DNA of 64,000 bases from Chitinophaga sp. sic0106. GTDB taxonomy: Bacteria > Bacteroidota > Bacteroidia > Chitinophagales > Chitinophagaceae. Below the pieces are notes generated by a model that was not told the DNA's origin, did no database searches, and saw only the letters and a program-made list of their open reading frames with translations. The stretch spans positions 1 through 64,000 of the forward strand of contig NZ_JAHUWJ010000021.1 of NCBI RefSeq assembly GCF_019219075.1, read 5' to 3'. The position numbers were made by a program, and so were the translations under genes. Shown here in pieces: positions 1 through 9,177 of this stretch (its first letter is position 1; each line of letters opens with the position of its first letter).

Positions 1-13
1 ATTATAAATAAAA

Positions 14-35
14 CAGGCAGACCTAAGTCTGCCTG
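14..35. terminator. Hairpin, probable terminator of a gene left of the window
   Basis: A perfect 9-bp stem (14-22 against 27-35) closes a CTAA loop. It lies at the window edge with no gene inside the window reading into it, so it most likely ends a transcript that begins further left. No strong T-run follows on either strand, so the termination role is inferred. Confidence 0.5.
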
Positions 36-448
36 CACAGGATAAACCTTGCCATAAAAACCAGGTCTTCCTTAAAATAAAGTTCTGCTTTTTTTGGAAA
101 TCAAAACAGTACCTCTTTTTATTCGGGTACCTGATGGAGACATGTCGTTATTTAAACAACTCACAGGCGCTTTATTTATTTTTTGATACATCCTCATTTA
201 TAAACCTTAGCTGCTTGCTGCTTTGCGAGAATAAATCCGATATGCACATCATCTGCACATCCGATGTGCGAAAAAATAACTTGGCTGTGAAAATATTTTA
301 AGTAAATTTATTCCCCTGATTAACCCGTTAAGAGACGCACAAATTACTCCCGTCGTAACCGTTGCCCACTAATAGTGTAAAACTGAGATTTTCCGAGAAC
401 AAACAGAAAACTGAGAAACCAGAACACTCAACTAAAATTTGATCGCTC
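36..448. other. Intergenic region upstream of the histidine kinase
   Basis: No credible coding frame is seen. The stretch is AT-rich and holds a cluster of short related words at about 239-268 (TGCACATC, GCACATCC, GATGTGCG) that includes a GCACATC/GATGTGC inverted repeat. This could be an operator or only local repetition. An imperfect promoter-like TTTG lies just ahead of the kinase start near 438-441. Nothing else can be supported. Confidence 0.4.
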
Positions 449-2995
449 ATGCTGGCCTCAACTTTACCTGTATTGCTGCCTGAAGCGGCGGTGGAAGATA
501 TTACTGAAATTTCAGCACTAAGAACCAAGCTGCAGCAACTATCCGGCATCATGGGCTCCCTCGCAGAGATGCACCAGACGCTGGCCTTGCATAAAAACCT
601 GCAGCTCACCATGGAACACTTCCTGCAAAACCTGCTGACCATCACGGGCAGTGAAACAGGTTTCGTGGGCGAGATCACCACGAGCTATCAATATCTCCCT
701 AAACTAATATTACACGCCGCAGCACCCGCCGCCTACCTGCAGGAAATGAAGCGCCGCTATTTCAAAGACCAGGAGCCAGGGCTGCAGTTCCTCAACATGG
801 ATGCACTCACCAGAGAAGTCATCAAACAAGCCACGCCCATCATCAACAATAGCCCGGAACCGGATGAGATTTCAGTTAGTTATCCTGACCTTTCCGTCAC
901 ACTCTCCGCCTACCTGGGAATCCCCATCGTATACAACCATAAAATATTAGGTGTAATCGGCCTGGGCAATAAACCCGGCGGATACAGCACCACCATCATT
1001 GATACACTGCAGCCACTGATACAGAGCTACGCCCTGCTCCTCTTTGCCAATAATCAGGAAAGAGACAGAAACCGCGCGGAAAAAGCCAATCAGCAAACAC
1101 GCGCCGACCTCGACGCACTCATCGGCACACTCGATGATATCGTGATGGAAATGAACGAATACAAAATATTTACAAAAGTCTGGTGTAATAACGACAACCT
1201 CCTGTTCCAGCCTAAAGAACAGGTGGTAGGCCGCAGCATGACAGAAGTGCTCGGCCCCCTGGCGCCGGTGTTCGATAACCTGACCGACATCCTCCTGCGT
1301 ACCGGAGAAACACAGGAATATGAGTACCGCGACATTCGCCAGGAAATCAACAACTGGTACGGATTGAAAATGTCGCTCCTGAAAAACCACAACGGTCCCA
1401 ACAAACGCATCCTGATCCTGATCAAAAACATCACCTCCAGGATGCGTGACGAGATCGCCCTCAGGCAAACAAAAGCAGAACTGGAAAGAAATCTCCACCT
1501 GCTCAATATCAGCCAGCAAATGGGGGCGATCGGCGGTTGGGAATTCAACACCGCCACCTCAGAAATATTCTGGACCAAACAAATCTTTGAACTCAGGGAA
1601 GTATCGGCCGACTATCCCGTAACCCTGCAAAGCTCCGCAGCCTTTTACCATCCGGACGACCGGCCCGTATTCGAAGAAGCACGGCGACAACTGCTGGAAA
1701 ATCAAAAACCATACTGCCTCGAACTACGGCACATCTCCGCAAAAGGTACCCCCACCTGGGTAAAAACAATGGGCATCCCCGTTATTACAAAGGGACATAT
1801 CACCCACTTCCGGGGTATCATCATGGACATCACCAACCAGAAAGTAACAGAACTGGAATTACTCAAAGCCAAAGAATGCGCAGAAAAAGCCGCGCAGGCA
1901 CGAAGCGAATTCCTCTCCGTGATGAGCCATGAAATCAGAACACCGCTCAACGCCATCATCGGGATTGCCGGCATCCTGGAAGATAACCACCTCCCGGAAA
2001 ATACCGAGGTAATCCAAAGCCTCCAGTTCTCCTCCAAACACCTGCTGGGACTCATTAACGACATACTCGACTTCAATAAAATCGAAGCCGGAAAAATTGA
2101 ACTGGAACATATCCCCATTCATCTCCCTGACCTCATCCACGGCATCGCCAGCAACTACCAGCCACTGGCCAAAGCCAAAGGCATTAAGCTGTATACCGCC
2201 GTAGATCACGAGCTGCCGCAAAACATCCTGGGCGATCCTGTACGCCTCGGCCAGATCCTCAATAACCTGATCAACAACGCGATCAAATTCACACAAAAAG
2301 GATCGGTATGTATCGAGGTACACCAGGAAGACTGCCACGGTAACCGCACCCATATCGGCTTTACCATTCGCGATACCGGCATCGGTATCCCTGCGGACAT
2401 GCAGGATAAAGTATTTGAAACCTTTGTGCAGGCAGAAGCCGCCACCACCCGCCGCCACGGCGGAACCGGGCTGGGACTCGCCATCACCAAAAAACTCGTG
2501 GAAATACAACGGGGACATATACACGTAGAAAGCACGCCAGGCAAAGGCTCCGCCTTCCACTTCACACTGGGATTCGATATCCCCGTGCTGCACAAAAAAC
2601 AACATACCCCTAAACAATATCCCGCCGGCTTCCTCGATAATATGAGCCTGCTGGTAGTAGAAGATAATGTAATCAATGTGCGTATCATTGAAATGCAACT
2701 CAAAAAATCCGGGGCCCGGATTACCACCGCCACCAATGGCAAACAAGCCCTGGAACGCCTAAAGGAACAGCATTTTGATGGCATCATCCTCGACCTCCAC
2801 ATGCCGGAAATGAACGGCTATGAAGCCATCCCGCATATTAAAATGATCCAGCCCGACGCCTTTATCATCGTGCTGACCGCCGATATTATGCCGGACGTAA
2901 GAGAAAAACTGGCCATACTCCACGTCACCGACCTGCTGCCAAAACCTTACGCAGCCCACGACCTGTTTAAGGCCCTGGCTAAATACTATGAATAG
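449..2995 (+). CDS. Hybrid sensor histidine kinase/response regulator with GAF and PAS domains
   Basis: This 848-residue protein autophosphorylates on a histidine and relays the phosphate to its own receiver domain. No transmembrane segment is seen, so it is probably a cytoplasmic sensor. Order of domains: GAF-like sensor at about 35-200, a first PAS-like region at about 220-335, a second PAS with PAC-like end at about 345-470, HisKA with the H-box SHEIRTPLNAIIG (His494), HATPase_c with N-box NNLINNAIKF and G-boxes DTGIGIP and GGTGLGL at about 540-705, and a receiver at about 730-845 with acceptor Asp782 in ILDLHMPEMNG. The signal sensed cannot be read from sequence. There is no separate DNA-binding regulator next door; bioA starts 39 bases downstream but has its own promoter-like box, so the pair is not clearly an operon. 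Confidence 0.9.
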   Translation: MLASTLPVLLPEAAVEDITEISALRTKLQQLSGIMGSLAEMHQTLALHKNLQLTMEHFLQNLLTITGSETGFVGEITTSYQYLPKLILHAAAPAAYLQEMKRRYFKDQEPGLQFLNMDALTREVIKQATPIINNSPEPDEISVSYPDLSVTLSAYLGIPIVYNHKILGVIGLGNKPGGYSTTIIDTLQPLIQSYALLLFANNQERDRNRAEKANQQTRADLDALIGTLDDIVMEMNEYKIFTKVWCNNDNLLFQPKEQVVGRSMTEVLGPLAPVFDNLTDILLRTGETQEYEYRDIRQEINNWYGLKMSLLKNHNGPNKRILILIKNITSRMRDEIALRQTKAELERNLHLLNISQQMGAIGGWEFNTATSEIFWTKQIFELREVSADYPVTLQSSAAFYHPDDRPVFEEARRQLLENQKPYCLELRHISAKGTPTWVKTMGIPVITKGHITHFRGIIMDITNQKVTELELLKAKECAEKAAQARSEFLSVMSHEIRTPLNAIIGIAGILEDNHLPENTEVIQSLQFSSKHLLGLINDILDFNKIEAGKIELEHIPIHLPDLIHGIASNYQPLAKAKGIKLYTAVDHELPQNILGDPVRLGQILNNLINNAIKFTQKGSVCIEVHQEDCHGNRTHIGFTIRDTGIGIPADMQDKVFETFVQAEAATTRRHGGTGLGLAITKKLVEIQRGHIHVESTPGKGSAFHFTLGFDIPVLHKKQHTPKQYPAGFLDNMSLLVVEDNVINVRIIEMQLKKSGARITTATNGKQALERLKEQHFDGIILDLHMPEMNGYEAIPHIKMIQPDAFIIVLTADIMPDVREKLAILHVTDLLPKPYAAHDLFKALAKYYE

Positions 2996-3006
2996 CATTG
3001 TTGTTG

Positions 3007-3014
3007 TACCTTCG
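3007..3014 (+). promoter_or_regulatory. Putative Bacteroidota -7 box for bioA
   Basis: TACCTTCG matches the TAnnTTTG consensus at five of the six defined positions and sits 19 bases ahead of the bioA ATG at 3034. It lies between the kinase stop codon and bioA, which supports a separate bioA transcript and argues against the more upstream TTG start at 2998. No clear -33 TTTG was found. Confidence 0.4.
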
Positions 3015-3033
3015 CGACTTACCTAATTCATTG

Positions 3034-4314
3034 ATGATGCAGCAACCGACTTTAGCAGCCCGTGACCAGCAGGTAATATGGCATCCATATACGCAGATGC
3101 AAACAGCACCACAGCCCATCGCCATCACCCGCGGGGAAGGTGCCCTCCTATTCGACGATCAAAATAATTCCTACATAGATGCTACCAGCAGCTGGTGGGT
3201 AAATATTCACGGACACGCACACCCGCATATCGCGGAAATGCTTTCCAAACAAGCCTTCCAGCTTCAGCATATCATTTTCTCCGGCTACACCCATGCCCCC
3301 GCAGTAGAGCTGGCAGAACGCCTGCTTCCCCTGCTGCCAGCCAAGCAAAAAAGAGTATTTTATTCCGACAACGGATCCACCGCCGTAGAAGTAGCGCTGA
3401 AAATGTCGCTCCAATACTGGGATAACAAAGGCCAACGCCGGCATAAATTCATCGCCTTCAAAAACGCCTACCACGGCGATACCTTCGGAGCCATGAGCGT
3501 AAGTGGCCGCAGCGTATTCACCCGCGTATTCGATGACCTTCTCTTTGAAGTACACTTCATCGACCTCCCCACTGCCGGCAATCTTGAAGCACTGAAAGCA
3601 ACCATCGATGCGCTGGACCTCAGCACCATCGCCGCTTTTATATTTGAGCCATTGGTGCAGGGCGCCGGTGGCATGCTCATGTACGAGGCCGCACCGCTGG
3701 ACCAGCTGCTAGCCTGGCTGCAATCGCACCAGGTACTCCTCATCGCCGATGAAGTGATGACCGGCTTCGGCAGAACAGGTAAAAACTTTGCCATGGAAAA
3801 CTGCAGTACCCAGCCTGATATGATGTGCCTTTCCAAAGGTCTCACCGGCGGCAGTATGGCGCTCGGCATCACCACCTGCACCAGCGACATCTATGACGCT
3901 TTCCTCAGCAATGATAAGCTGAAGACATTATTCCATGGCCACAGCTTCACTGCCAACCCGCTCGCCTGCGCTGTAGCACTGGCCAGCCTCGATCTGTTTA
4001 CTGATCCTGCCTGCGCAGCCAACCGCCAGCGCATACACGAAGCACATACGCAATTCCTGACGCAACTAAAGGGGTTGCCTAAAATTAAGTTGCCCCGGCT
4101 CCAGGGCACCATCCTCGCCTTCGATATCATTACCACTAACGCCGACGGCTACACTAACAATATCGCAGACCAGTTGCACCGGTTCTTCCGGGAGCGCCGG
4201 GTGATGCTGCGGCCGCTGGGGAATACCTTGTATGTGCTGCCGCCGTATTGCATTACAGATGAGCAGTTGCAGGAGGTATATGACTGCATTAGCGACCTAC
4301 TTCAATCCATTTGA
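3034..4314 (+). CDS. bioA: Adenosylmethionine-8-amino-7-oxononanoate aminotransferase
   Basis: PLP enzyme of biotin synthesis that converts 7-keto-8-aminopelargonate to 7,8-diaminopelargonate, using S-adenosylmethionine as amino donor. The 426-residue product has the class-III aminotransferase fold. Visible are the N-terminal IWHPYTQM segment and SSWWVNIHGH substrate-site region typical of BioA, the cofactor-binding Asp in LLIADEVMTGFGRTG, and the Schiff-base Lys268 in CLSKGLTGG. The longer frame from TTG 2998 would overlap the putative promoter, so the ATG at 3034 is preferred; a second ATG follows at 3037. No bioB, bioD or bioF lies next to it; a BioF-like enzyme is encoded 51 kb away at 55462. 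Confidence 0.9.
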   Translation: MMQQPTLAARDQQVIWHPYTQMQTAPQPIAITRGEGALLFDDQNNSYIDATSSWWVNIHGHAHPHIAEMLSKQAFQLQHIIFSGYTHAPAVELAERLLPLLPAKQKRVFYSDNGSTAVEVALKMSLQYWDNKGQRRHKFIAFKNAYHGDTFGAMSVSGRSVFTRVFDDLLFEVHFIDLPTAGNLEALKATIDALDLSTIAAFIFEPLVQGAGGMLMYEAAPLDQLLAWLQSHQVLLIADEVMTGFGRTGKNFAMENCSTQPDMMCLSKGLTGGSMALGITTCTSDIYDAFLSNDKLKTLFHGHSFTANPLACAVALASLDLFTDPACAANRQRIHEAHTQFLTQLKGLPKIKLPRLQGTILAFDIITTNADGYTNNIADQLHRFFRERRVMLRPLGNTLYVLPPYCITDEQLQEVYDCISDLLQSI

Positions 4315-4387
4315 TTTATTTCCGGACCTGTGGCCCGGAAATAAATCGGGGAGAGATAAAGTGCCTGCGGCACTTCATCTCTCCCCG
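4313..4387. terminator. Two stacked hairpins between convergent genes
   Basis: The first stem is 13 bp (4313-4325 with 4335-4347) and begins inside the bioA stop codon. The second follows at once: 11 bp (4347-4357 with 4377-4387), one A/C mismatch, then 7 bp closed by a TGC loop. An A-run follows at 4388, which becomes a T-run before rather than after the hairpin for the minus-strand gene. The position between convergent ORFs supports a two-way transcript end. Confidence 0.65.
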
Positions 4388-4409
4388 AAAAAAAATTATC
4401 ACCTGCTTA

Positions 4410-4904
4410 CTACTTCACTGGAACTGATATCTTCGTATCATCCCATTCAAACACCACTGCATTACCTGGCAGCGTGAAAGTCAGTTTCTCTACCGGAGTA
4501 GACAATGACTGGCGATCCACTTTTACCTGTACCACGTCCTGGCCTTTCACCTTTTCGTAGTCGTAAGCGCCCCACTGTCCCAGTTTGCTGTTCAGGATAA
4601 CTGTCCAGGTTTTAGGATCAGGAATAGAAAACAGGGTGTAGGTACCAGCTTTCACTGGCTTACCACCAAAGTTTACATCTTTTGCAAAGGTGATCTCAGT
4701 AGCTTCGTTGGCACCGGTACGCCATACTTTTCCGTATTGCTCCAGTTTACCAAAGATCTCTCTTCCGTTTTTGGAAGGCTGACCATATACCACTTTAATG
4801 CCGTTTGCTTCAGTGGTTACTTTTGGGCTCTTTCTTGCTTTTTCCTGACCGAAAGCCAAAGCTGCGGTAGCTACGAAGAAAGTTGCCATGATGAACTGTT
4901 TCAT
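4410..4904 (-). CDS. Exported DUF2911 family protein
   Basis: The 164-residue product has a cleavable signal peptide (residues 1 to about 19, ending ALAFGQ) followed by one domain. The domain carries YGQPSKNGREIFG, VWRTGANEATEI, KAGTYTLFSIPD and WTVILNS, which are the conserved blocks of DUF2911, a family common in Bacteroidota and of unknown function. It is probably periplasmic or outer-membrane associated. It is monocistronic: the next gene on this strand is 101 bases upstream, and it is separated from bioA by a double hairpin. No catalytic residues are recognised and the role is unknown. Confidence 0.8.
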   Translation of the reverse strand: MKQFIMATFFVATAALAFGQEKARKSPKVTTEANGIKVVYGQPSKNGREIFGKLEQYGKVWRTGANEATEITFAKDVNFGGKPVKAGTYTLFSIPDPKTWTVILNSKLGQWGAYDYEKVKGQDVVQVKVDRQSLSTPVEKLTFTLPGNAVVFEWDDTKISVPVK

Positions 4905-5005
4905 GTTGGATGTGCGTTATTTAGTTAGAGTTTAGAAGGATTATCCAATTTAAAGATAATAAGCGCAAGAATTTGTTAATATGGATTAATGGCAAAATAG
5001 CTCCA

Positions 5006-5545
5006 TCAGTTTCCACTCCTGCCTTCGCAAATCTCACTCAGGGTGGTTAAACCCTGATCCATAGCCGGTCCGAAGATTTTATCAGCCATAAACCCACGCA
5101 GTTTCCACCAGGGTAGCATGCCCAATTTGGTTTGCATATGCCAGAAGATAGCGGTAGCCTTACCATCGGCAGTAGGCTTAAGTTCAATACCAGCATCTAC
5201 CGGCTTCATATTTTTCACCTCCATGCTGTAATGGATGCCTTTTTTGTTGTCGCTGTCGAGTATAGTCACTTTACCACTGCTGCGTGTACCCGTCCAGGTG
5301 TACCAGGCACCGGTGCCGCTGGTTTGCCCGGAAAACTGCAGGGTGGCAGTGCTGTCCGGCTGATACCATGGATTCCAGTCCTTCCAGGCTTTCAGGTCAC
5401 CAATATGAGCATACACGGTGTCGATAGGCGCCTGAATAACGCCGGTACGTTCTACCACGGCGGTAGAAGGCAGTAATAAAGAGCCAAGGAATATCAATGT
5501 GCCGAAAACGATGATACTGATGATCCCTAATTTAATAAATCTCAT
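5006..5545 (-). CDS. Membrane-anchored SRPBCC (START-like) family protein
   Basis: 179 residues with one N-terminal hydrophobic helix (about 7-27), then a START-like domain. The pattern VVERTGVIQAPIDTVYAHI...WKDWNPW is the usual first strand and helix of polyketide-cyclase/SRPBCC proteins. The C-terminal amphipathic helix (FMADKIFGPAMDQGLTTL) caps the lipid-type cavity in this fold. Such proteins bind hydrophobic ligands, but the ligand here is unknown. It lies 3 bases downstream of a paralogue and 580 bases downstream of an ABC permease, so the three are probably one operon. Confidence 0.75.
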   Translation of the reverse strand: MRFIKLGIISIIVFGTLIFLGSLLLPSTAVVERTGVIQAPIDTVYAHIGDLKAWKDWNPWYQPDSTATLQFSGQTSGTGAWYTWTGTRSSGKVTILDSDNKKGIHYSMEVKNMKPVDAGIELKPTADGKATAIFWHMQTKLGMLPWWKLRGFMADKIFGPAMDQGLTTLSEICEGRSGN

Positions 5546-5548
5546 AGT

Positions 5549-6082
5549 TTATTTTTTGCTGCTAATCTTTGCGAGGTTATGTAAGCCTTTCTCGAAATCT
5601 TTGCCTACCCATTTGTCCATCATCAGCCCCATGAGCTTGCGGACAGGGTGCTGGCCCATATCGGCCACCATGCCCCAGGTTACTACAGTACCACCCAGTA
5701 CAGGTTCGAAGCGGAAATAGCCTTTGGCTACTCCCATGGTCATAAAATCAGTTTCGGTGGCAATATATTGCTCTTCCCGGGAAACGGTGATCACTACACT
5801 GCCTTTTCCAATGTTGCGGTTACGGCTTTCCCAACTGTAACCTGCCCCTGCCCCGCTTTCTTTTTGGCCATAAGTAATGGTTAGCTGCGGGTCCATTTGG
5901 TGCCATGGCGACCATAACTCCCAGTTTTTCAAGGTATTGACATAAGGGAATATAATGGCTGCGCTGGCAGGAATCTGTAGAGAACGCTCCACCTTTACGG
6001 TTGCCGGTAAAATCATACTGATGACAAACAACGCCAGCACCAATACAATCAATGCTCCCAGGATGATGAAAAAGGCTTGCAT
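5549..6082 (-). CDS. Membrane-anchored SRPBCC (START-like) family protein, paralogue of the next gene
   Basis: 177 residues from the ATG at 6082; the frame is open to a TTG at 6112, but the ATG places the hydrophobic anchor (AFFIILGALIVLVLALFVI) at the extreme N-terminus as in the neighbouring paralogue. The START-like domain begins VKVERSLQIPASAAIIFPYV and has WELWSPWHQMD. It shares the same layout (anchor plus SRPBCC domain plus final amphipathic helix) with the product at 5006-5545, so the pair arose by tandem duplication. The domain should face the periplasm if the anchor inserts N-in. The ligand is unknown. Confidence 0.75.
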   Translation of the reverse strand: MQAFFIILGALIVLVLALFVISMILPATVKVERSLQIPASAAIIFPYVNTLKNWELWSPWHQMDPQLTITYGQKESGAGAGYSWESRNRNIGKGSVVITVSREEQYIATETDFMTMGVAKGYFRFEPVLGGTVVTWGMVADMGQHPVRKLMGLMMDKWVGKDFEKGLHNLAKISSKK

Positions 6083-6121
6083 GTGCAGGGATTTATTCAG
6101 CAAAGCTAACAAATGCGCCGC

Positions 6122-7228
6122 TTACTCCCACCGGAATACTTTAACGGCCACAATATATACCACAATGCCCCAGATGGTGAGGATGCCCAGGTCATAACCG
6201 ATATTCCACAGGTGCTTACCTTCATATGCCACCTCACGGAGGCCGTCTGCCAGGTAAGTGAGTGGCATCAGTTTACAAATCGGCTGCAGCCAGGAAGGGA
6301 AAGAATCTATCGGAAAAAAAGTACCTGCAAGCAAAAACTGTGGCAGGGTAATAATATTGGCAAACAGTGGGATCGTACTTTCGTTTTTGGCAATACCGCT
6401 AACGATAAAACCGAAGCCCAGGAATATCAGGCATCCGAATGCCGACAGCACCAGCATCTCCATAAAAGTAACAAATCCGTTCACCAGCGTAAACCCGAAG
6501 GCAAAGTGGCCAAGGGCAATGATGACAACGGAACTGATCACCTGAAATACCGTACGGCCCAGGGCTTCCGCCAGCACAATATAAAAGCGTTTAATGGGAG
6601 TAGCAAAAAAGCGTTTCAGCACCAACGTCTGCCGCAATCCGAAAAACAGGAAGGCGGTGGTAAACACGGCGCCGCTCATGAGAGCAAAGCCCAGCTGACC
6701 CGGTAAAATAAAGTCGATCGTTTTGTAAATGCGCCCAGGCACCTCTTCGGGAATAATGGTGGCCACGGAAGGGCGGGGATATGCCTGGCTGTCCAGCTGA
6801 CCAGTAACGGCCCGCAGCGCAGCAATTAAAATTCCTTTTTTGTTGGGATCGGTGGCTGTAGAAGTTTTTACATGCAGTTTATAATGCTCCTGCCCATCTG
6901 TGGCAGGCAGCTGCTCTATATTCAGTATGGCCACCAGGTTACCTTTCTTCAGGTCCTCGGCCATTTCCGCCTCACTATCGTCTGTGATGAGTTTCAGCGT
7001 TTTGTTGGCAGCCAAATGCTTGAAATAGTTGGTACTGATGTCTGTATGGCGGTCTACTCCCACCTTTACGGATACGGTGCTGTTTCCAATAAATCCAAAC
7101 ACGAGGATAAATACCAAAGGGAACGCAAGGCTGAAAACTACGGAAGAAGGACTTCTGAAAGTCGCTCTCAGGCTACCTTTCGTAATGGCCAACATCGCTC
7201 TCCACTGACTGTACTTAGCTCCATTCAT
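6122..7228 (-). CDS. ABC-2 type transporter permease, orphan
   Basis: From the ATG at 7228 the product is 368 residues. It has one membrane helix near the N-terminus (VVFSLAFPLVFILVFGF), a large external domain (about 60-190), then five hydrophobic helices at about 195-365. This is the ABC2_membrane_3 (YhfI/NatB-like) layout. The frame is open to 7291, but the extra 21 residues would overlap a hairpin at 7275-7310 and are poorly permease-like. No ATP-binding subunit is encoded next to it, which is unusual, so an ATPase encoded elsewhere must serve it. Substrate unknown; the two downstream SRPBCC genes hint at a hydrophobic cargo, which is inference. Confidence 0.8.
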   Translation of the reverse strand: MNGAKYSQWRAMLAITKGSLRATFRSPSSVVFSLAFPLVFILVFGFIGNSTVSVKVGVDRHTDISTNYFKHLAANKTLKLITDDSEAEMAEDLKKGNLVAILNIEQLPATDGQEHYKLHVKTSTATDPNKKGILIAALRAVTGQLDSQAYPRPSVATIIPEEVPGRIYKTIDFILPGQLGFALMSGAVFTTAFLFFGLRQTLVLKRFFATPIKRFYIVLAEALGRTVFQVISSVVIIALGHFAFGFTLVNGFVTFMEMLVLSAFGCLIFLGFGFIVSGIAKNESTIPLFANIITLPQFLLAGTFFPIDSFPSWLQPICKLMPLTYLADGLREVAYEGKHLWNIGYDLGILTIWGIVVYIVAVKVFRWE

Positions 7229-7274
7229 CTGATCTGCAATTTTAAAAAACCGCGTAAAACTACATAAAAAGAAA

Positions 7275-7331
7275 TTGGGAATGGCCATCATTTCTGACAG
7301 CCACTCCCAATTACCTAAGCCCCAGGGGCTT
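7275..7331. terminator. Hairpins between sppA and the ABC permease gene
   Basis: A 7-bp GC-rich stem with a one-base apex (7317-7323 with 7325-7331) abuts the sppA stop codon. A second, broken stem (TTGGGA with TCCCAA, plus an inner GGC/GCC) spans 7275-7310. They lie in the minus-strand gap, so they could attenuate or end the sppA message before the permease gene. Confidence 0.5.
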
Positions 7332-7333
7332 TA

Positions 7334-9091
7334 TTAACGAATAATGTAGTCGAAAGGCATGCGGGTAAGTACCTGACCATGCAGCTCCTTCACGGATTTA
7401 AGCTCCTGATAGGTATGGTATTCTGCCTCACCCATTTCTTTCTTCACCATGCTGGTGCTCACTTTGTTGCCCATATTACGCAGCATTCTGCCTACAGAAG
7501 GTTTCACATCCGGATATTCCGTGATTTTATAACTGCTCAGTTTAGCCATTTTTGCGGCAGATGCCAGTGCAGCGTCAATACCACCCAGGCGGTCTACCAG
7601 ACCAAGTTTCAGCGCCTGTGTACCGCTCCACACGTGGCCCTGTGCGATACTGTCTACAATCGCCGGGTCCAGTTTCCGGCCTGCTACCACTCTGGATTTG
7701 AAAGTGGCGTAGGTACTGTCCACACTGTTCTGAATCAGTTTTTTTTCTGCCTCAGTCATGGCGCGGCCGCTGGTACCCAGGTCAGCGTAAGTAGCTGTTT
7801 TCACGCCGTCGAAGGTTACTCCCAGTTTATTTTTGAAGAAGTCAGACAAGTTCATCATCACCCCGAATACGCCGATAGAACCCGTGAGGGTATTAGGTTC
7901 TGCGAAAATGGTATCAGCCATGCAGGAAATATAGTAGCCACCGCTGGCGGCGTAGTCACCCATGGACACAATCACCGGTTTTACTTTTTTCGTGAGACTC
8001 AGTTCTCTCCAGATCACCTCAGAAGCCAGGGCGCTGCCCCCACCGGAGTTTACACGGAATACTACTGCCTTAATATTTTTATCTTCTCTCACCTTGCGGA
8101 TATCACGTACGTAAATATCGCTGGCAATGGTATTTTCTTTTTCAGAATCACCGGAAACGATATTACCCTGTGCGTAGATCACGGCAATTTTGCTGTCGCC
8201 ATCACCATTATCAAGGGTAGAAGCATTATCATATTTGGAGAGAGATACAAAGTTGATCTTTTCGTCGGACTTTATGTTCAGCTTAGATTTCAGCTCGGCG
8301 GTAACTTCGTCATCATATTTCAGACCGTCTACCAGCTTATATTTCAGCGCATCTCCCGGCTCCTGGATCAGCCCATCGTTCGCGTACTGGTGCAGGGTGG
8401 CGGTGTCAATTTTACGACTGGCGCCAATGCTGCTGAGGAAGTTGCCATACAGCTGACCAAGGAAGAGGGTGGTTTGTTCACGATTGGCGTCCGTCATTTT
8501 ATTTTCACGCAAAGGCTCGGTAGCGCTCTTGAATTTTCCGCAGTAGAAAATCTCCGGTTTAATTTCCAGCTTATCCAGTGCCCCTTTGAGGAACATGATT
8601 TCAGTGGCAAAACCTCTGAAGTCCACTCCGCCGTGAGGGTTCAGGTATACCTTATCCGCTGCGGTAGCCAGGAAATAGGATCCCTGGTCGATGACTTCCC
8701 CGTACGCATATACGAATTTGCCGGATTTTTTAAACTGCTGCAGTGCTCTGCGCAGTTCTGCATTGGTAGCCATTTCATTGCCATTTCCATTTACTTTCAG
8801 GTAAATACCTTTGATGTTGTCATCATCGGCGGCATGGTCAATTAAACGAATGGCTTCGTAGAGGCCCGGTACATCTGTATCCAGGTCACCGAAATAATTT
8901 CCCAGGGGGTTGGATTGTTCCTGCTCCATGAACTTCTGGCTGGTTTCGAGTACCAGTACGCTGTTGGGAGAGAGGCTGACTTTTTCAGGGGTGATCGCCT
9001 TTCCTATCAGCACCATAAGGGTTATCATTCCAATGGCTGTGAATACAATCAATGCCAACAGGGCTGCAAAGAATACTTTAAAAAAACGCAT
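7334..9091 (-). CDS. sppA: Signal peptide peptidase SppA, 67K type
   Basis: Serine/lysine protease of the inner membrane that degrades signal peptides left after protein export (family S49). The 585-residue protein has an N-terminal membrane anchor (about 5-31) and two tandem S49 domains, as in the long enterobacterial form. The expected dyad is visible: Lys188 in GKFKSATEPL of the first domain and Ser383 in GDYAASGGYYIS of the second. ATG at 9091 directly precedes the anchor. The gene is first in the minus-strand run toward the ABC permease, and the 150-base divergent gap to folK holds promoters for both sides. Confidence 0.93.
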   Translation of the reverse strand: MRFFKVFFAALLALIVFTAIGMITLMVLIGKAITPEKVSLSPNSVLVLETSQKFMEQEQSNPLGNYFGDLDTDVPGLYEAIRLIDHAADDDNIKGIYLKVNGNGNEMATNAELRRALQQFKKSGKFVYAYGEVIDQGSYFLATAADKVYLNPHGGVDFRGFATEIMFLKGALDKLEIKPEIFYCGKFKSATEPLRENKMTDANREQTTLFLGQLYGNFLSSIGASRKIDTATLHQYANDGLIQEPGDALKYKLVDGLKYDDEVTAELKSKLNIKSDEKINFVSLSKYDNASTLDNGDGDSKIAVIYAQGNIVSGDSEKENTIASDIYVRDIRKVREDKNIKAVVFRVNSGGGSALASEVIWRELSLTKKVKPVIVSMGDYAASGGYYISCMADTIFAEPNTLTGSIGVFGVMMNLSDFFKNKLGVTFDGVKTATYADLGTSGRAMTEAEKKLIQNSVDSTYATFKSRVVAGRKLDPAIVDSIAQGHVWSGTQALKLGLVDRLGGIDAALASAAKMAKLSSYKITEYPDVKPSVGRMLRNMGNKVSTSMVKKEMGEAEYHTYQELKSVKELHGQVLTRMPFDYIIR

Positions 9092-9154
9092 GTTGTCGAG
9101 TTAATATGAAACTATTAGGAAAGATACATTTTTTTCAAAAATAAGGAATATGGC

Positions 9155-9162
9155 TACTTTTG
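9155..9162 (+). promoter_or_regulatory. Bacteroidota -7 promoter box for folK
   Basis: TACTTTTG is an exact TAnnTTTG match. It ends 15 bases before the folK ATG at 9178, so the leader would be about 10 bases. A T-rich stretch at 9129-9136 lies where the -33 element is expected, without an exact TTTG. Confidence 0.55.
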
Positions 9163-9177
9163 GGGCCGGATTTATAC

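Noticed and set aside
1859..2746. 295-codon minus-strand frame within the histidine kinase gene
   Set aside because: Antisense to the HisKA/HATPase domains, which are well conserved; the frame has no recognisable features.
2998..3033. Upstream TTG start for bioA
   Set aside because: The added 12 residues have no match to the BioA N-terminus and would cover the promoter-like box at 3007-3014.
7379..8845. Long open frame (488 codons) on the plus strand opposite sppA
   Set aside because: It lies fully antisense to a convincing sppA with both catalytic residues. Its translation is rich in His, Phe and Cys with no domain, as expected from a shadow frame.
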